A stretch of DNA of 64,000 nucleotides, taken from Symsagittifera roscoffensis. Lineage: Eukaryota; Xenacoelomorpha; Acoela; Convolutidae. Positions 1-11,804 of the stretch are shown here, piece by piece; positions within the stretch are counted from its first letter, which is position 1, and each line of letters starts with the position of its first letter. The stretch lies in contig NC_087070.1 in assembly GCF_963678635.1 (NCBI RefSeq), forward strand, positions 22,309,419 through 22,373,418, written 5' to 3'. The position numbers and the translations under genes are program-made. The notes below the pieces were generated by a model that was given only the letters and a program-made list of their open reading frames with translations, was not told where the DNA came from and did no database searches.

Positions 1-596
1 TCTCGTCTTAGTGTCCTTGTCTTCTCTTCTATGATTTACTCGAATAGTGATGTTGGTGGCATGAACGGCGTCTTTGGTCGGTTTTGTAAAAAAAAGTCGA
101 AAATATTTTTTTGGCGAATATCGACATTTGGAGTCTCACAAATCATTTAGAATACTCCACTGATAGTTCTGCTCTATGTTGGTGCCAAAATAGTGCCCAA
201 TAGTTTCAAAAGATTCTTCAGATCTTGAACTGATGGCTGCGCCAAGTTATACTTTTTTAAATTTCCGCCTACACCTACTGATATCGCCAGTGGGTGTTGC
301 GTAACAGTGTTTAAGGTAGACTCTCTTTTCTTTCTCGAGTAATTATTGAAAACGTTATAAAGTGTATTGTTACTTACCGATACTAGCAAATTCTAGAGAA
401 GGACCTAGCGCTCAAGGTGAAGTATCTTCAAAAAAATCTGAATGAATAACATTATTACAAATAGCGAAAAACGTTAGCAACTTTTTGATGATCTATTTGA
501 CCTTGTTTGCGCTGTCACTGGTTATGTTGATCAAATAATTTACCCATAAGAACTCCAATTCTTTGCTTGAGTAGTTTTCTTCGTGAGAGCTCAAAA

Positions 597-1060
597 ACTT
601 TGACGCGTAGGAAATTGGTAACCACTCTTCAAAAGAGTTTTACCTTAAAACCACCCCTAGTCCTGCTATTGACACATCGCGTAAATTTCTAGTTCTTGAA
701 TTTTGCAAAATGTCGATTTTCTAAAATTTCAGCTTTTTTTTGTGTTTTTTTAAAAAAAAATTCGGAAGTTTTCACACCATTTAACTTTATGGTTTGTTTC
801 AGAAGGGGGTCTCAGTCGAGCTGTCTCTACTTTGACGCGTAGGAAATTGGTAACCACTCTTCAAAAGAGTTTTACCTTAAAACCAACCCTAATCCTGCTA
901 TTGACACATCGCGTACATTTCTAGTTCTAGAATTTTGCAAAATGTCGATTTTCTAAAATTTCAGCTTTTTTTTGTGTTTTTTTAAAAAAAAATTCGGAAG
1001 TTTTCACACCATTTAACTTTATGGTTTGTTTCAGAAGGGGGTCTCAGTCGAGCTGTCTCT
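597..1060. repeat. 232-bp tandem duplication
   Basis: Two adjacent near-identical units, 597-828 and 829-1060, each running from ACTTTGACGCGTAGG to GTCGAGCTGTCTCT. Only a few substitutions separate them. No coding sequence was seen in the unit. The second unit abuts the decayed reverse transcriptase fragment. Upstream, 1-596 holds nothing I can assign. Confidence 0.9.
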
Positions 1061-1440
1061 AATGCAACACTTAGGATGTGTTTCGGTAAATTTTGTACGT
1101 CCCCAGTAATATTTTGTCAATTGTTTGTCGTAGGTGCCTTGGGGTTTTCGAGTGCTTCCGTTTTCTCTGTCGAAAGTCTGATCCCCGGTGCATTGATGGT
1201 GAACCCCAACAATTCCGCTTGATTGCAGCCGAGTTTGCATGTATGCCAAACTTTCCATGTCTTGTTTAAAATAACACGGTTTGAGCGCCACTGGGTTTTT
1301 TGTCTTTTTTCTTTTCGAAACAATGAGTATGTCATCCAAAAATGTAAATGAGTTCTCACGGTTAGTCACAATGAGTTCAACCGCTTAATGACATTTAACT
1401 GGCATAGCCGCCAGTCCGTTGCTCGATTTTGATATGTTAC
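1061..1440 (-). pseudogene. Decayed Ty3/Gypsy reverse transcriptase fragment
   Basis: Minus-strand remnant of a retrotransposon reverse transcriptase. Reading leftwards from 1440 there is an AAMP segment like the fingers/palm region (G-L-x-x-MP) of Gypsy enzymes, then FLDDILIVSK, the catalytic aspartate pair of the YxDD-type motif. After a frame change come LLGFTINAPGIRLS and EKTEALENPKAP, matching the conserved WLGHxIS-x-GI...K...I...P segment. The matches lie in different frames with in-frame stops, so it is a pseudogene. The upstream part lies in or beyond the gap at 1452. It differs from both complete Gypsy families in this window. Confidence 0.8.
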
Positions 1441-1451
1441 TGTGGTTTTTT

Positions 1452-1651
1452 NNNNNNNNNNNNNNNNNNNNNNNNNNNNNNNNNNNNNNNNNNNNNNNNN
1501 NNNNNNNNNNNNNNNNNNNNNNNNNNNNNNNNNNNNNNNNNNNNNNNNNNNNNNNNNNNNNNNNNNNNNNNNNNNNNNNNNNNNNNNNNNNNNNNNNNNN
1601 NNNNNNNNNNNNNNNNNNNNNNNNNNNNNNNNNNNNNNNNNNNNNNNNNNN
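1452..1651. other. Assembly gap (200 N)
   Basis: Exactly 200 undetermined bases, so the size is probably nominal. It separates the reverse transcriptase remnant from the satellite array, which likely extends into it. Confidence 0.99.
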
Positions 1652-4600
1652 TATGACCTAAGAAAAGACTGCCCGAAACAACAAGACTGCCCCCGTGTCA
1701 GGGCGAGGCCCTAAATTAATCATAGTTTAAAAATTTTGCCCAAAATTAAAAAGTTCGTTACCGTCCTTATATCACTTAAAAAATTTTTTTCAAAAATTAA
1801 ACAACAAGACTGCCCGTATCAGGGCGAGGACATAAGAGTTCAGACTGCCTTTAGAAAAAATTAAATGTGAATGAGCATGAATTAATAATAAAAGTACATG
1901 TAATTGAGCATGAACTGAGCAAAGACCTGTATTCTGCTCTTAAGCTGCTCATTTGCTGATGGACCGTTTTGCGGGTCCACTTGCAGAGGAGTGAAAGAGC
2001 TGTGATAGTTTTAAATGGCTCGAGCCTTTTAATGTGATGAATATAGGATGAAGTGCAATGAAAGAAAAGATCAAAAGCAACAATCGCAAGCGACGCAAAC
2101 CCGCAAAATACTGAAAACACAAGACTGCCCGTATCAGAGCAAGGCCCTAAATTAATCATAGTTAAAAAATTTTGCCCTAAATTAAAAAGTTTGTTACTGT
2201 CATTATATCACGTATTAAACAACAAGACTGCCCGTATCAGGGCGAGGCCCTAAATTAATCATCATTAAAATTGTTTGCCCAAACTAAAAAGATTGTTACT
2301 GTCATTATATCACTTGAAAAATTTTTTCAAAATTGAAAAAACAACAAGACTGCCCGTGTTAGGGCGAGGCCCCACATTATAAAACTTGCTACCGTCGTTA
2401 TATCAATTAAGAAACAAAACTGCAACAAGAAGACTGCAACAGCAAGACTGAAATAAAGCAAGACTGAAACAACAAGACTACCCGTATCAGGGCGAGGCCC
2501 TAAATTAATCATGGTTAAAAATGTTTGCCCAAATTTAAAAGTTCGTTACCGTCATTATATCACTTAATTTTTTTTTTTCAAAAGTGAAACAACAAGACTG
2601 CCCGTATCAGGGCGAGGCCCTAAGAGTTCAGAGTGCCTTTAGAAAAAATTAAATGTGAATGAGCATGACTAAATAAAAGTTCTTGTAATTGAGCTTGAAT
2701 TGAGCAAAGACCTATATTCTGCACTTAAGCTGCTCATCTGATGATGGACCGATTCGCGGGTCGACTTGCAGAGGAGTGAAAGAGCTGTGATGGTTTTAAC
2801 TGGCTCGAGCCTTTTAATGTGATGAATATAGGATGAAGTGCAATGAGAGAAAACATTAAAAGCAACAATCGCAAGCGACGCAAACCCGCAAAATACTGAA
2901 AAAACAAGACTGCCCATATCAGAGCAAGACCCTGAAGTAATCATCGTTAAAAAAATTTTGCCCAATTTGAAAAATTTGTTACTTTCATTATATCCCCTAA
3001 GAAAAGATTGCCCGAAACAACAAGACTGCCCCCGTATCAGGGCGAGGCCCTGAAATAAAAATCGTTGAAAACTTTTGGCCAAACTAAAAAGTTTGTTACT
3101 GTCATTATATCACTTAATAACATTTTTTCAAAATTGAAACAAAAAGACTGCCCGTTTTAGGGCGAGGCCCTAAAAGTTCAGACTGTCTTTAAAAAAATTT
3201 AATGTAATTGAGCATGACATAATAAAGATACATGTAATTGAGCATGAACTGAGCAAAGACCTGTATTCTGCTCTTAAGCTGCTCATCTGCTGATGGACCG
3301 ATTCGCGGGTCGACTTGCAGAGGAGTGAAAGAGCTGTGATGGTTTTAACTGGCTCGAGCCTTTTAATGTGATGAATATAGGATGAAGTGCAATGAGAGAA
3401 AACATTAAAAGCAACAATCGCAAGCGACGCAAACCCGCAAAATACTGAAAAAACAAGACTGCCCATATCAGAGCAAGGCCCTGAAGTAATCATCGTTAAA
3501 AAATTTTTGCCCAATTTGAAAAGTTTGTTACTTTCATTATATCCCCTAATAAAAGATTGCCCGAAACAACAAGACTGCCCCCGTATCAGGGCGAGGCCCT
3601 AAATTAATCATAGTTTAAAATTTTTGCCCAAATTAAAAAGTTTGTTACTGTCATTATATCATCTATTGAACAACAAGATTGCCCGTATCAGGGCGAGGCC
3701 CAAAATAATCATCATTAAACTTGTTTGCCCAAATAAAATGTTTGTTACTGTCATTATATCACTTGAAAAAATTTTTCAAAATTGAAACAACAAGACTGCC
3801 CGTAGCAGGTTGAGGCCCCAAATTATAAAATTTGCTATGTCGTTATATCAATTAATAAAACAAGACTGCAACAACAAGACCGCCTTAATAAAACAAGACT
3901 GCAACAAGAAGACTGAACATCAAGACTGTAGTAAAGGAAGACTGAAACAACAAGACTGCCCGTATCAGGGCGAGGCCCTAAATTAATCATCGTTTAAAAT
4001 GTTTGCCCAAATTTAAAAGTTCGTTACCGTCATTAAGTCTTTTAATAAATTTTTTTCAAACACGAAACAACAAGACTGCCCGTATCAGGGCGAGGCCCTA
4101 AATTAATCAGGTTAAAAAATTTTGCCCAAATGAAAAAATTTGTTAAGGTCATTATATCACTTGGTAAAAGACTGCCCGAAACAACAAGACTGCCCCCGTA
4201 TCAGGCGAGGCCCTAAATAATCATAGCTAAAAAATTTTGCCCAAACTAAAAAGTTTGTTACTGTCATTATATCACCTATTAATCAACAAGACTGCCCCTA
4301 TCAAGGCGAGGCCCTAAATTAATCATCGTTAAAAATTTTTTGCCCAAAAAAAAAAGTTTTTACTGTCATTATATCACTTAAAAAGTTTTTTTTTCAAAAT
4401 TGAAACAACATGACTGCCCATATTAGGGCGAGGCCCTAAAAGTTCAGACTGTCTTTAAAACAAATTTAATGTAATTGAGCATGATATAATAAAAGTACAT
4501 GTAATTGAGCATGAACTGAGCAAAGACCTGTATTCTGCTCTTAAGCTGCTCATTTGCTGATGGACCGTTTCGCGGGTCCACTTGCAGAGGAGTGAAAGAG

Positions 4601-7300
4601 CTGTGATGGTTTTAAGTGGCTCGAGCCTTTTAATGTGATGAATATAGGATGAAGTGCAATGAAAGAAAAGATCAAAAGCAACAATCGCAAGCGACGCAAA
4701 CCCGCAAAATACTGAAACAACAAGACTGCCCATATCCGAGCAAGGCCCTAAATTAATCATCGTTAAAAAATTTTCGCCCAAAATAAAACGTTTTTACTGT
4801 CATTATATCACTTAATAATTTTTTTTCAAAATTGAAACAACAAAACTGCCCGTATTAGGGCGAGGCCCTAAAAGTTCAGACTGTCTTTAAAACAAATTTA
4901 ATGTAATTGAGCATGATATAATAAAAGTACATGTAATTGAGCATGAACTGAGCAAAGACCTGTATTCTGCTCTTAAGCTGCTCATTTGCTGATGGACCGT
5001 TTCGCGGGTCCACTTGCAGAGGAGTGAAAGAGCTGTGATGGTTTTAAGTGGCTCGAGCCTTTTAATGTGATGAATATAGGATGAAGTGCAATGAAAGAAA
5101 AGATCAAAAGCAACAATCGCAAGCGACGCAAACCCGCAAAATACTGAAACAACAAGACTGCCCATATCCGAGCAAGGCCCTAAATTAATCATCGTTAAAA
5201 AATTTTTGCCCAAAATAAAACGTTTTTACTGTCATTATATCACTTAATAATTTTTTTTCAAAATTGAAACAAAAAGACTGCCCGTTTTAGGGCGAGGCCC
5301 TAAAAGTTCAGACTGTCTTTAAAAAAATTTAATGTAATTGAGCATGACATAATAAAGATACATGTAATTGAGCATGAACTGAGCAAAGACCTGTATTCTG
5401 CTCTTAAGCTGCTCATCTGCTGATGGACCGATTCGCGGGTCGACTTGCAGAGGAGTGAAAGAGCTGTGATGGTTTTAACTGGCTCGAGCCTTTTAATGTG
5501 ATGAATATAGGATGAAGTGCAATGAGAGAAAACATTAAAAGCAACAATCGCAAGCGACGCAAACCCGCAAAATACTGAAAAAACAAGACTGCCCATATCA
5601 GAGCAAGGCCCTGAAGTAATCATCGTTAAAAAATTTTTGCCCAATTTGAAAAGTTTGTTACTTTCATTATATCCCCTAATAAAAGATTGCCCGAAACAAC
5701 AAGACTGCCCCCGTATCAGGGCGAGGCCCTAAATTAATCATAGTTTAAAATTTTTGCCCAAATTAAAAAGTTTGTTACTGTCATTATATCATCTATTGAA
5801 CAACAAGATTGCCCGTATCAGGGCGAGGCCCAAAATAATCATCATTAAACTTGTTTGCCCAAATTAAAATGTTTGTTACTGTCATTATATCACTTGAAAA
5901 AAATTTTCAAAATTGAAACAACAAGACTGCCCGTAGCAGGTTGAGGCCCCAAATTATAAAATTTGCTATGTCGTTATATCAATTAATAAAACAAGACTGC
6001 AACAACAAGACGGCCTTAATAAAACAAGACTGCAACAAGAAGACTGAACATCAAGACTGTAGTAAAGGAAGACTGAAACAACAAGACTGCCCGTATCAGG
6101 GCGAGGCCCTAAATTAATCATCGTTTAAAATGTTTGCCCAAATTTAAAAGTTCGTTACCGTCATTAAGTCTTTTAATAAATTTTTTTCAAACATGAAACA
6201 ACAAGACTGCCCGTATCAGGGCGAGGCCCTAAATTAATCAGGTTAAAAAATTTTGCCCAAATGAAAAAATTTGTTAAGGTCATTATATCACTTGGTAAAA
6301 GACTGCCCGAAACAACAAGACTGCCCCCGTATCAGGCGAGGCCCTAAATAATCATAGCTAAAAAATTTTGCCCAAACTAAAAAGTTTGTTACTGTCATTA
6401 TATCACCTATTAATCAACAAGACTGCCCGTATCAAGGCGAGGCCCTAAATTAATCATCGTTAAAAAATTTTTGCCCAAAAAAAAAGTTTTTACTGTCATT
6501 ATATCACTTAAAAAATTTTTTTTCAAAATTGAAACAACATGACTGCCCGTATTAGGGCGAGGCCCTAAAAGTTCAGACTGTCTTTAAAACAAATTTAATG
6601 TAATTGAGCATGATATAATAAAAGTACATGTAATTGAGCATGAACTGAGCAAAGACCTGTATTCTGCTCTTAAGCTGCTCATTTGCTGATGGACCGTTTC
6701 GCGGGTCCACTTGCAGAGGAGTGAAAGAGCTGTGATGGTTTTAAGTGGCTCGAGCCTTTTAATGTGATGAATATAGGATGAAGTGCAATGAAAGAAAAGA
6801 TCAAAAGCAACAATCGCAAGCGACGCAAACCCGCAAAATACTGAAACAACAAGACTGCCCATATCCGAGCAAGGCCCTAAATTAATCATCGTTAAAAAAA
6901 TTTTGCCCAAAATAAAACGTTTTTACTGTCATTATATCACTTAATAATTTTTTTTCAAAATTGAAACAACAAAACTGCCCGTATTAGGGCGAGGCCCTAA
7001 AAGTTCAGACTGTCTTTAAAAAAAATTTAATGTAATTGAGCATGACATAATAAAAGTACATGTAATTGAGCATGAACTGAGCAAAGACCTGTATTCTGCT
7101 CTTAAGCTGCTCATCTGCTGATGGACCGTTTTGCGGGTCCACTTGCAGAGGAGTGAAAGAGCTGTGATGGTTTTAACTGGCTCAAGCCTTTTAATGTGAT
7201 GAATATACGATGAAGTGCAATGTAAGAGAAGATGGAAAACAACAATCGGAAGCAACGCAAACCCGCAAAATACGAGAAACAACACACGAAACCACTCAAA
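1652..7300. repeat. Complex satellite array with GCCC/GGGC hairpin units
   Basis: About 35 irregular copies of a ~120-bp unit: CAACAAGACTGCCCGTATC, then AGGGCGAGGCCCTAAATTAA, an AT-rich spacer, TTACTGTCATTATATCACTT and a T-run followed by CAAAATTGAAA. GCCC-GTATCA-GGGC in each unit can form a 4-bp stem. Some units have loop changes that keep the stem (GTATTA, GTTTTA), others lose it (AGAGC, AGGTTG). Eight longer units of ~310 bp interrupt the array. It begins at the gap and decays after about 7290. A short spacer of ACTGCAACAAGAAG repeats occurs near 2400-2480, 3850-3930 and 5990-6070. Confidence 0.9.
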
Positions 7301-7414
7301 AGAGAAACTCAAAAACGTATCAATTAACATCTCTGATAATAAGAAGAGGTGTTTAAACAAAGAATCATGATGGTGATGATAATAAAAAAAATTGAGATTT
7401 TTTGTGAAAATCAT
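1851..7414 (-). other. Eight long units sharing one open minus-strand frame
   Basis: Long units lie at about 1851-2159, 2669-3082, 3170-3514, 4455-4781, 4887-5213, 5300-5644, 6584-6910 and 7016-7414. In all eight the same minus-strand frame stays open for at least 85 codons. It carries VFCGFASLAIVAF (hydrophobic), then HCTSSYIHHIKRLEP, KTITALSLLCK and HQQMSSLRAEYRSLL. No homolog is recognised. Differences between copies often change the amino acid (W/S, K/E, Q/H), which does not point to protein-level constraint. On the plus strand the unit could instead be a non-coding transcript. Confidence 0.35.
3124..7010. repeat. 2,130-bp higher-order duplication in the satellite
   Basis: The block 3124-5253 reappears at 5254-7010 with the same order of short and long units. 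Offsets are 2,129-2,130 bp throughout (3170 and 5300; 4455 and 6584). Differences are a handful of single bases, for example CAAACACGAAAC at 4058 against CAAACATGAAAC at 6189. The first block also has one extra 432-bp repeat (4455 and 4887 units). The matching last unit of the second block (7016) is diverged and marks the array edge. Confidence 0.88.
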
Positions 7415-7800
7415 TACCCCACACTCAATGTTTTTTCATTACCTTGAAAAAATTTGAATTCGAAAAGTCCCAGTGCTTTTTAATTGAGTGAAAAAGCACG
7501 TTTACTCTTACTTTTTTCTAATGTAAAATCAAGATGAAGATTTGCCCCATTTCAACAAATATTTAATTTTAACCGACAGGAAACCAGGTCAAAAGACTTA
7601 TGTAAAGTATGTTGGAAAGAATTTAGGTTCATCTAATAAACGTACACTTTTGTTAATACATATTATAAACTATACTAAAGTAGTGGGCTTCTTCGTTAAA
7701 AAGATAAAAAACAATTATTCCCATCAGTTTCTTAGATTTTTTTCAAAGTAGTCATCTTAACTCCATTCAGCGTAAATATTCGACCCGCACTGAGCGCGCA
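7301..7800. other. Unassigned AT-rich sequence
   Basis: Array edge and AT-rich DNA. A 69-codon plus-strand open frame at 7542-7751 (MPHFNKYLILTDRK start) has no recognisable motif, no convincing splice sites and a repeat-poor setting. I cannot say whether it is coding. Confidence 0.3.
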
Positions 7801-8840
7801 TGGATTCTAATTGATTATAATGGATTTCCGAGACAAAAAAAATCAATTTTAATCCATTACAGATGTAAAATTTAGACCACGAAATTGGTTATATTGCCAT
7901 TTTATTCAATTATTTTTGAAGAAAAAACATCAGCCCTTGTAATCCATTATAATCGATTTTATTCCATTCTTTTTGGCATTGAAATCGATATTTTTGCCAA
8001 GATAATCCATTATAATAAAATATTTTTTAAATAAAAAGCGATTATTGTCCTTTATAATTGATTATAATCCATTTGATTTTTAGAACTAAATTCGATTGCT
8101 TTTACAGAAGTTTTGCAAATTTTGCAGGAAATTTGCAATTTTTATGCCATGTGTTTTACTAAATGCTATGTCTCAACTTCACTCGCTGTAGTTTTTTACT
8201 TCCCGCAAACTAAAGAGGGGGGGACGGTGAACTGAGGGGTGTCAATCATTAACCCCTCCCCCAAGGTCTACCAATAAATAACCAATAAATAACCCCCTCG
8301 CCGTTTAAACCATAAGAGGGGGCGAATAGTGGTTGTGGTAAGCTGGCAGTTAGGGAGGGTTGGGTGGGTAAACGGGTGGGGGGGGGGGGGGGGGTAAAGT
8401 AAACTGGGGGAACAGTGTAAATAAAAACAGGGGAGGGGGGAAGTAAACTGGAGGGGGAGGGTAAAGTAAACTGGGGGACAAAAAACTCAGAATATATAAA
8501 ACAGTAATAAACATGAATTTTAATGTGAAACGTAAACTTTTTTGAAACGTAATACGTAGAAACTGCCGTACACTTGAAATGACATACCTTTGAAACAAGC
8601 TTGTAAATTTCATGATTAACCTCTCGAAAAAATCATTTACAATAGATTATAATGGATTATATTGGCATAAAAAATTTAAGGAATATAATCCAATTTTAAT
8701 GGATTATAATCAATAATAATGGATCAAATTGACATAAAAAAATATTAGGATTATAATCCTTTTTTAATGGTTTATTATCGATTATTTTGTAATTTTATAG
8801 ATACTGACCATATTATGACAATGTAATCGATTATGATCCA
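7800..8840. repeat. G-rich block flanked by ATAATCCATTATAATCGATT repeats
   Basis: Two clusters of near-palindromic ATAATCCATTATAATCGATT words (about 7810-8080 and 8640-8840) flank a G-rich block (8210-8470). The block contains an 18-G run at about 8377 and several GTAAACTGGGGG-type repeats. Proline-rich frames on the other strand are a by-product of the C-runs. The same pairing recurs at 20930-21510 and 58620-59520, so it is a dispersed composite repeat. No coding capacity was seen. Confidence 0.7.
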
Positions 8841-8939
8841 TGGGCGCTCGATGCGGGGAGTTTTTCGCGTGAATGTGTTTTGCAACAACTGCCTCGAGTT
8901 CCTCTTGTTATGTAGAAAGCTGTAGGCCCTCGCCAATCG

Positions 8940-9479
8940 TTATTTTCGTAAAATTGCAGCTAAAAGTGTGCTCAGCTCGTGTTTTACCAGGAACTTCACC
9001 AAAGAGGAAGGTCTCGGTCGTTTCAAAGTAACAAAACTTTTACGCTTCTTGCTCTCAAAATACTGCTTCACATGATTTGAGCGCTTCATTTCCACTGAGG
9101 TGCTACAAACATTGGAGTAAACTTCAAACTCCTCTGCCAAGGCAGTGAGGATTTCCATTATGAGTTTGAAGCAAACTTTCCTCTCAAAGTTTTCAGGTGA
9201 AGCATGCGCAGCCAAACTGAAAAGTGAAATTAGACAAAATGGCCACGCACGGTTGTTTTTCTAAGAAAAACGTTTCTCGCGCTTAGCTGCAAACTTCTAG
9301 TTCCTAGAAAAAGAGCGCTTAAACGCTTTGAACATCTACATGGAAAAAGGCGGTAACCAAAAGAAATAAGCGGAAAGTTCGGGAAAAAAACGCCGGCTAA
9401 ACATGATGATCCTAACTCTTTACCTCTTAATTTTTCTGACATATACCCATGTCACTTCAAATAACGCACAAAGATTCAT
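8940..9479 (-). CDS. Predicted two-exon gene, 110-residue protein of unknown function
   Basis: Exon 1 is 9479-9424 (ATG, 18 codons plus two bases, starting MNLCALFEVTWVYV). Intron 9423-9217 (207 bp) starts GTAAAG and ends TTTTCAG. Exon 2 is 9216-8940 and ends in TAA. The phases match (two bases plus one), giving 110 residues with no internal stop. The second exon encodes ENFERKVCFKLIMEILTALA, a likely helix, then a basic stretch (ESKKRKSF, KRPRPSS) and VKFLVKHELSTLLAAILRK. I do not recognise the family. The exon 2 frame alone is 91 codons, unusually long for this AT-rich DNA. The start is the first ATG in frame before the donor; an additional upstream exon cannot be excluded. Confidence 0.45.
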
Positions 9480-9703
9480 TTTGATAGATTTAATCAGGTA
9501 GACACTTGCTAGATTCGCAAGACCAGTTTTACAAGAGACCAATAATTTGTTGCTTTGTTTCAAGAATGAGAAAAAATGTTTAAAAATGTTTATAGTCATG
9601 TTCTGTGCTTAAGACATTCTTTTTAAAATGGAGGAAATTTCAAAACCTGATGTTGGAATGACAAGTTTTGCAGCTTTTTCTGCGCAATTCTTTAATCAGG
9701 ACT

Positions 9704-10590
9704 CCCGGGTTGACCAAAAACGCTAATCATACACTTTTCATCCAATTTCATAAGTACATAAAATTGCATGAAAGTTCTTTGATTAGTATTTTTTCTTATA
9801 TGGAAACTGTACGACTAGCATTTCTTCATAAATCAAAAATGTTTTTTTTTTCATTTTAATTTCTCCACAGTGACAACCGAACACAAGTGACAAAAACCTT
9901 GGTTACTCAAACGTAGAGTAACCAAGGTTACTGGCATTAAAATTGCATTGGAAAGGGCCTGAAATATCTTAATTCTATTTCACACAAATAATCTAACGAA
10001 AGTAATAAACTTTTAGAATTTTGTCAAAATTTTTCAAAGATGATTATTTTTAAAATTAGAATTTTTAAATAACCAGACATTGATCCAGGCATACATAAAC
10101 ATGCCATAGAAAAAAATGAGAAGTTTTAAAAAATTTTCAAAAAAAATATTACGCGAAAAGCAAAAAAAAATCCAATTTTAGTGAATCCAGGACTACGTTA
10201 TTTACACAAAAAAAAAAAAAATTTACATTCAAAAAATATCTTTTTCCAAAAATTGTTTTTTTTTCAGTACAAAATTCGTTTTGCGGTTGAAAAGAAAATA
10301 AACAAAATTTTTGGGGAAAACTCAAAAACACTTAAAAAACTGCTATTAAAAAATGCTAGTCATACAATTTTCATATATGAAAGTTGTATGATAAGCATTT
10401 TTTTGGCGAAAAGTTTTTCTTTTTTTTAATTAGTACGATACACCGAATTTTATGCCAAAACAAGAACAAAATTCTCCGAAAATCGAATGAAACCATTTTA
10501 GCAAAAAGAAACCATGATTAGTATTTTTTCATAGACTCAGTTTATGTAATTGTATGATTAGCATTTTTGGTCTATGGAGGTCAACCCGGG
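9704..10590. mobile_element. TIR element, ends CCCGGGTTGACC
   Basis: The left end is CCCGGGTTGACC followed by AAAAACGCTAATCATACA. The right end read on the minus strand is CCCGGGTTGACC, a 10-base insertion, then AAAAATGCTAATCATACA. Length is 887 bp with no transposase frame, so it is non-autonomous. An internal 54-bp near-palindrome lies around 10348-10401 (AAAAATGCT arms, 3 mismatches in 26). No target duplication is obvious. The same CCCGGGTTGACC end occurs at 60625, and related ends at 53557 and 53576. Confidence 0.65.
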
Positions 10591-10799
10591 TTTCTACTCT
10601 TTTTCTCAGGGCTCTTTTTTTCTCAGTTTACTTATTAGTAATCAAATTTTCTGAAAAAAAAATTTGGTTTTCGAAAACATTGTTATTTGGATAAAGCTCG
10701 TTTCCAAATTTTCGTTGAAGAGGACCCAAGGCAAAGGTTTGTTCTCGCAGCACCATCTATCTTGTTAAAAAGGGTCTATAAATGCCTTTTTAATTTTTT

Positions 10800-10920
10800 T
10801 TAAATTTTTTTTAAATTTTGCCTGCGGCGCAGACATTTTGGCCGAAACAGAATCTTTTAAGTGCTTTGGGAGAGCTCGGAAAATCAACATGGTCGACCTA
10901 AAAAAGAGTTTTTTCATAAT
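10800..10920. mobile_element. Fragment of hAT-like MITE
   Basis: Contains the internal part of the hAT-like MITE seen complete at 11947 and 12808: CGGCGCAGACATTTTGGCC, AGTGCTTTGGGAGAGCTCGG and ACATGGTCGACCTAAAAAAG. Both ends are missing. The surrounding 10920-11640 has no feature I can support. Confidence 0.7.
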
Positions 10921-11658
10921 GAAAATTTAAGCTGAAAATCAAAATTTGACAAAATAAAAATTCATGTTCTTTGACATCGATGACTTCGATTCTACGGAAG
11001 AGGTAGCATTCAGCATTATATTTATTTTTAAACGTGATTTCTGGGCAACTTTTTGTGCATAAACCTTGGAAAAATCAAATTCATTTACGAAATGAGCAGA
11101 AAAAGGGAAAAAATTGCTTCATACCTTAATTACATTGAGCAGATTTATGAGTTGAAAATCAACAGTTGAAGTTTCCTTGAAAACTTTTCTTAGTAGTCTT
11201 AAAAAGTTTTCAAATTGAGCTGAGAGTATACTATTAGAATCAGGTGGCTCCCAAAACTCAGCTTTCTAAATGTTTTCGACTTGTCTGAAGTAGAAAAAGC
11301 TTCACGATAAAAATCAATTCAATTTAGTTTTTCAATAGAATTTGAAATGTAAGGTCTCCATGTTACTAGAATTTTTTACTTTTAAGTTTTGCAAATTGGT
11401 AATGAAATAATCAACATGTGTTAATTTAGCATCAATTTGAGATCTCTAACTGTCCCCAACCTATTGAACGGGAGGATTCTTAAATACAGTTGATTTAGAC
11501 CTCATGGGTGGATACTCGTTATTGAGTACCATAAGGGGATAGTTAAACACCTCTCGCTTTCAACTGAATTGTACAACGTTTATTTAATTCTCACTTTCAA
11601 CTGAATTGTATTACGTTTATTTATTTCTCACTGATGATCTGCAATAATATCTGTAATA

Positions 11659-11804
11659 ATGGCTATTTTCACAGTTTTTTCACAGTTTTCTGAAAATTTG
11701 AGGTAAGTTATCTTGATTTCATCTTTTGCAGTAGAGAAATTTGTTTTACATTAGGTATTATCAGAAGACTCAATGAGATATTGCTTTTGAACAATTATGT
11801 CTAA
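11659..11804 (+). CDS. Possible tiny ORF with a 29-base intron-like segment
   Basis: ATG at 11659 opens 14 codons plus AG, followed by GTAAGT (11703) and TTTTGCAG (ends 11731). Splicing out these 29 bases continues in phase for 24 more codons to TAA at 11804, giving 38 residues (MAIFTVFSQF... LNEILLLNNYV). Without splicing a stop follows at once. A 29-base intron would be below the usual animal minimum, and the protein is unrecognised, so this is a weak candidate. Confidence 0.15.

Noticed and set aside
2820-2925. Possible C/D-box snoRNA in the satellite long unit (GTGATGA ... CTGA)
   Set aside because: The boxes are present, but the terminal stem is only 4-5 A/T pairs and no C'/D' boxes or guide were recognised.
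8350-8613. Proline-rich minus-strand open frame
   Set aside because: It is the translation of C-runs opposite the G-rich repeat; the same effect appears at the other G-rich blocks.
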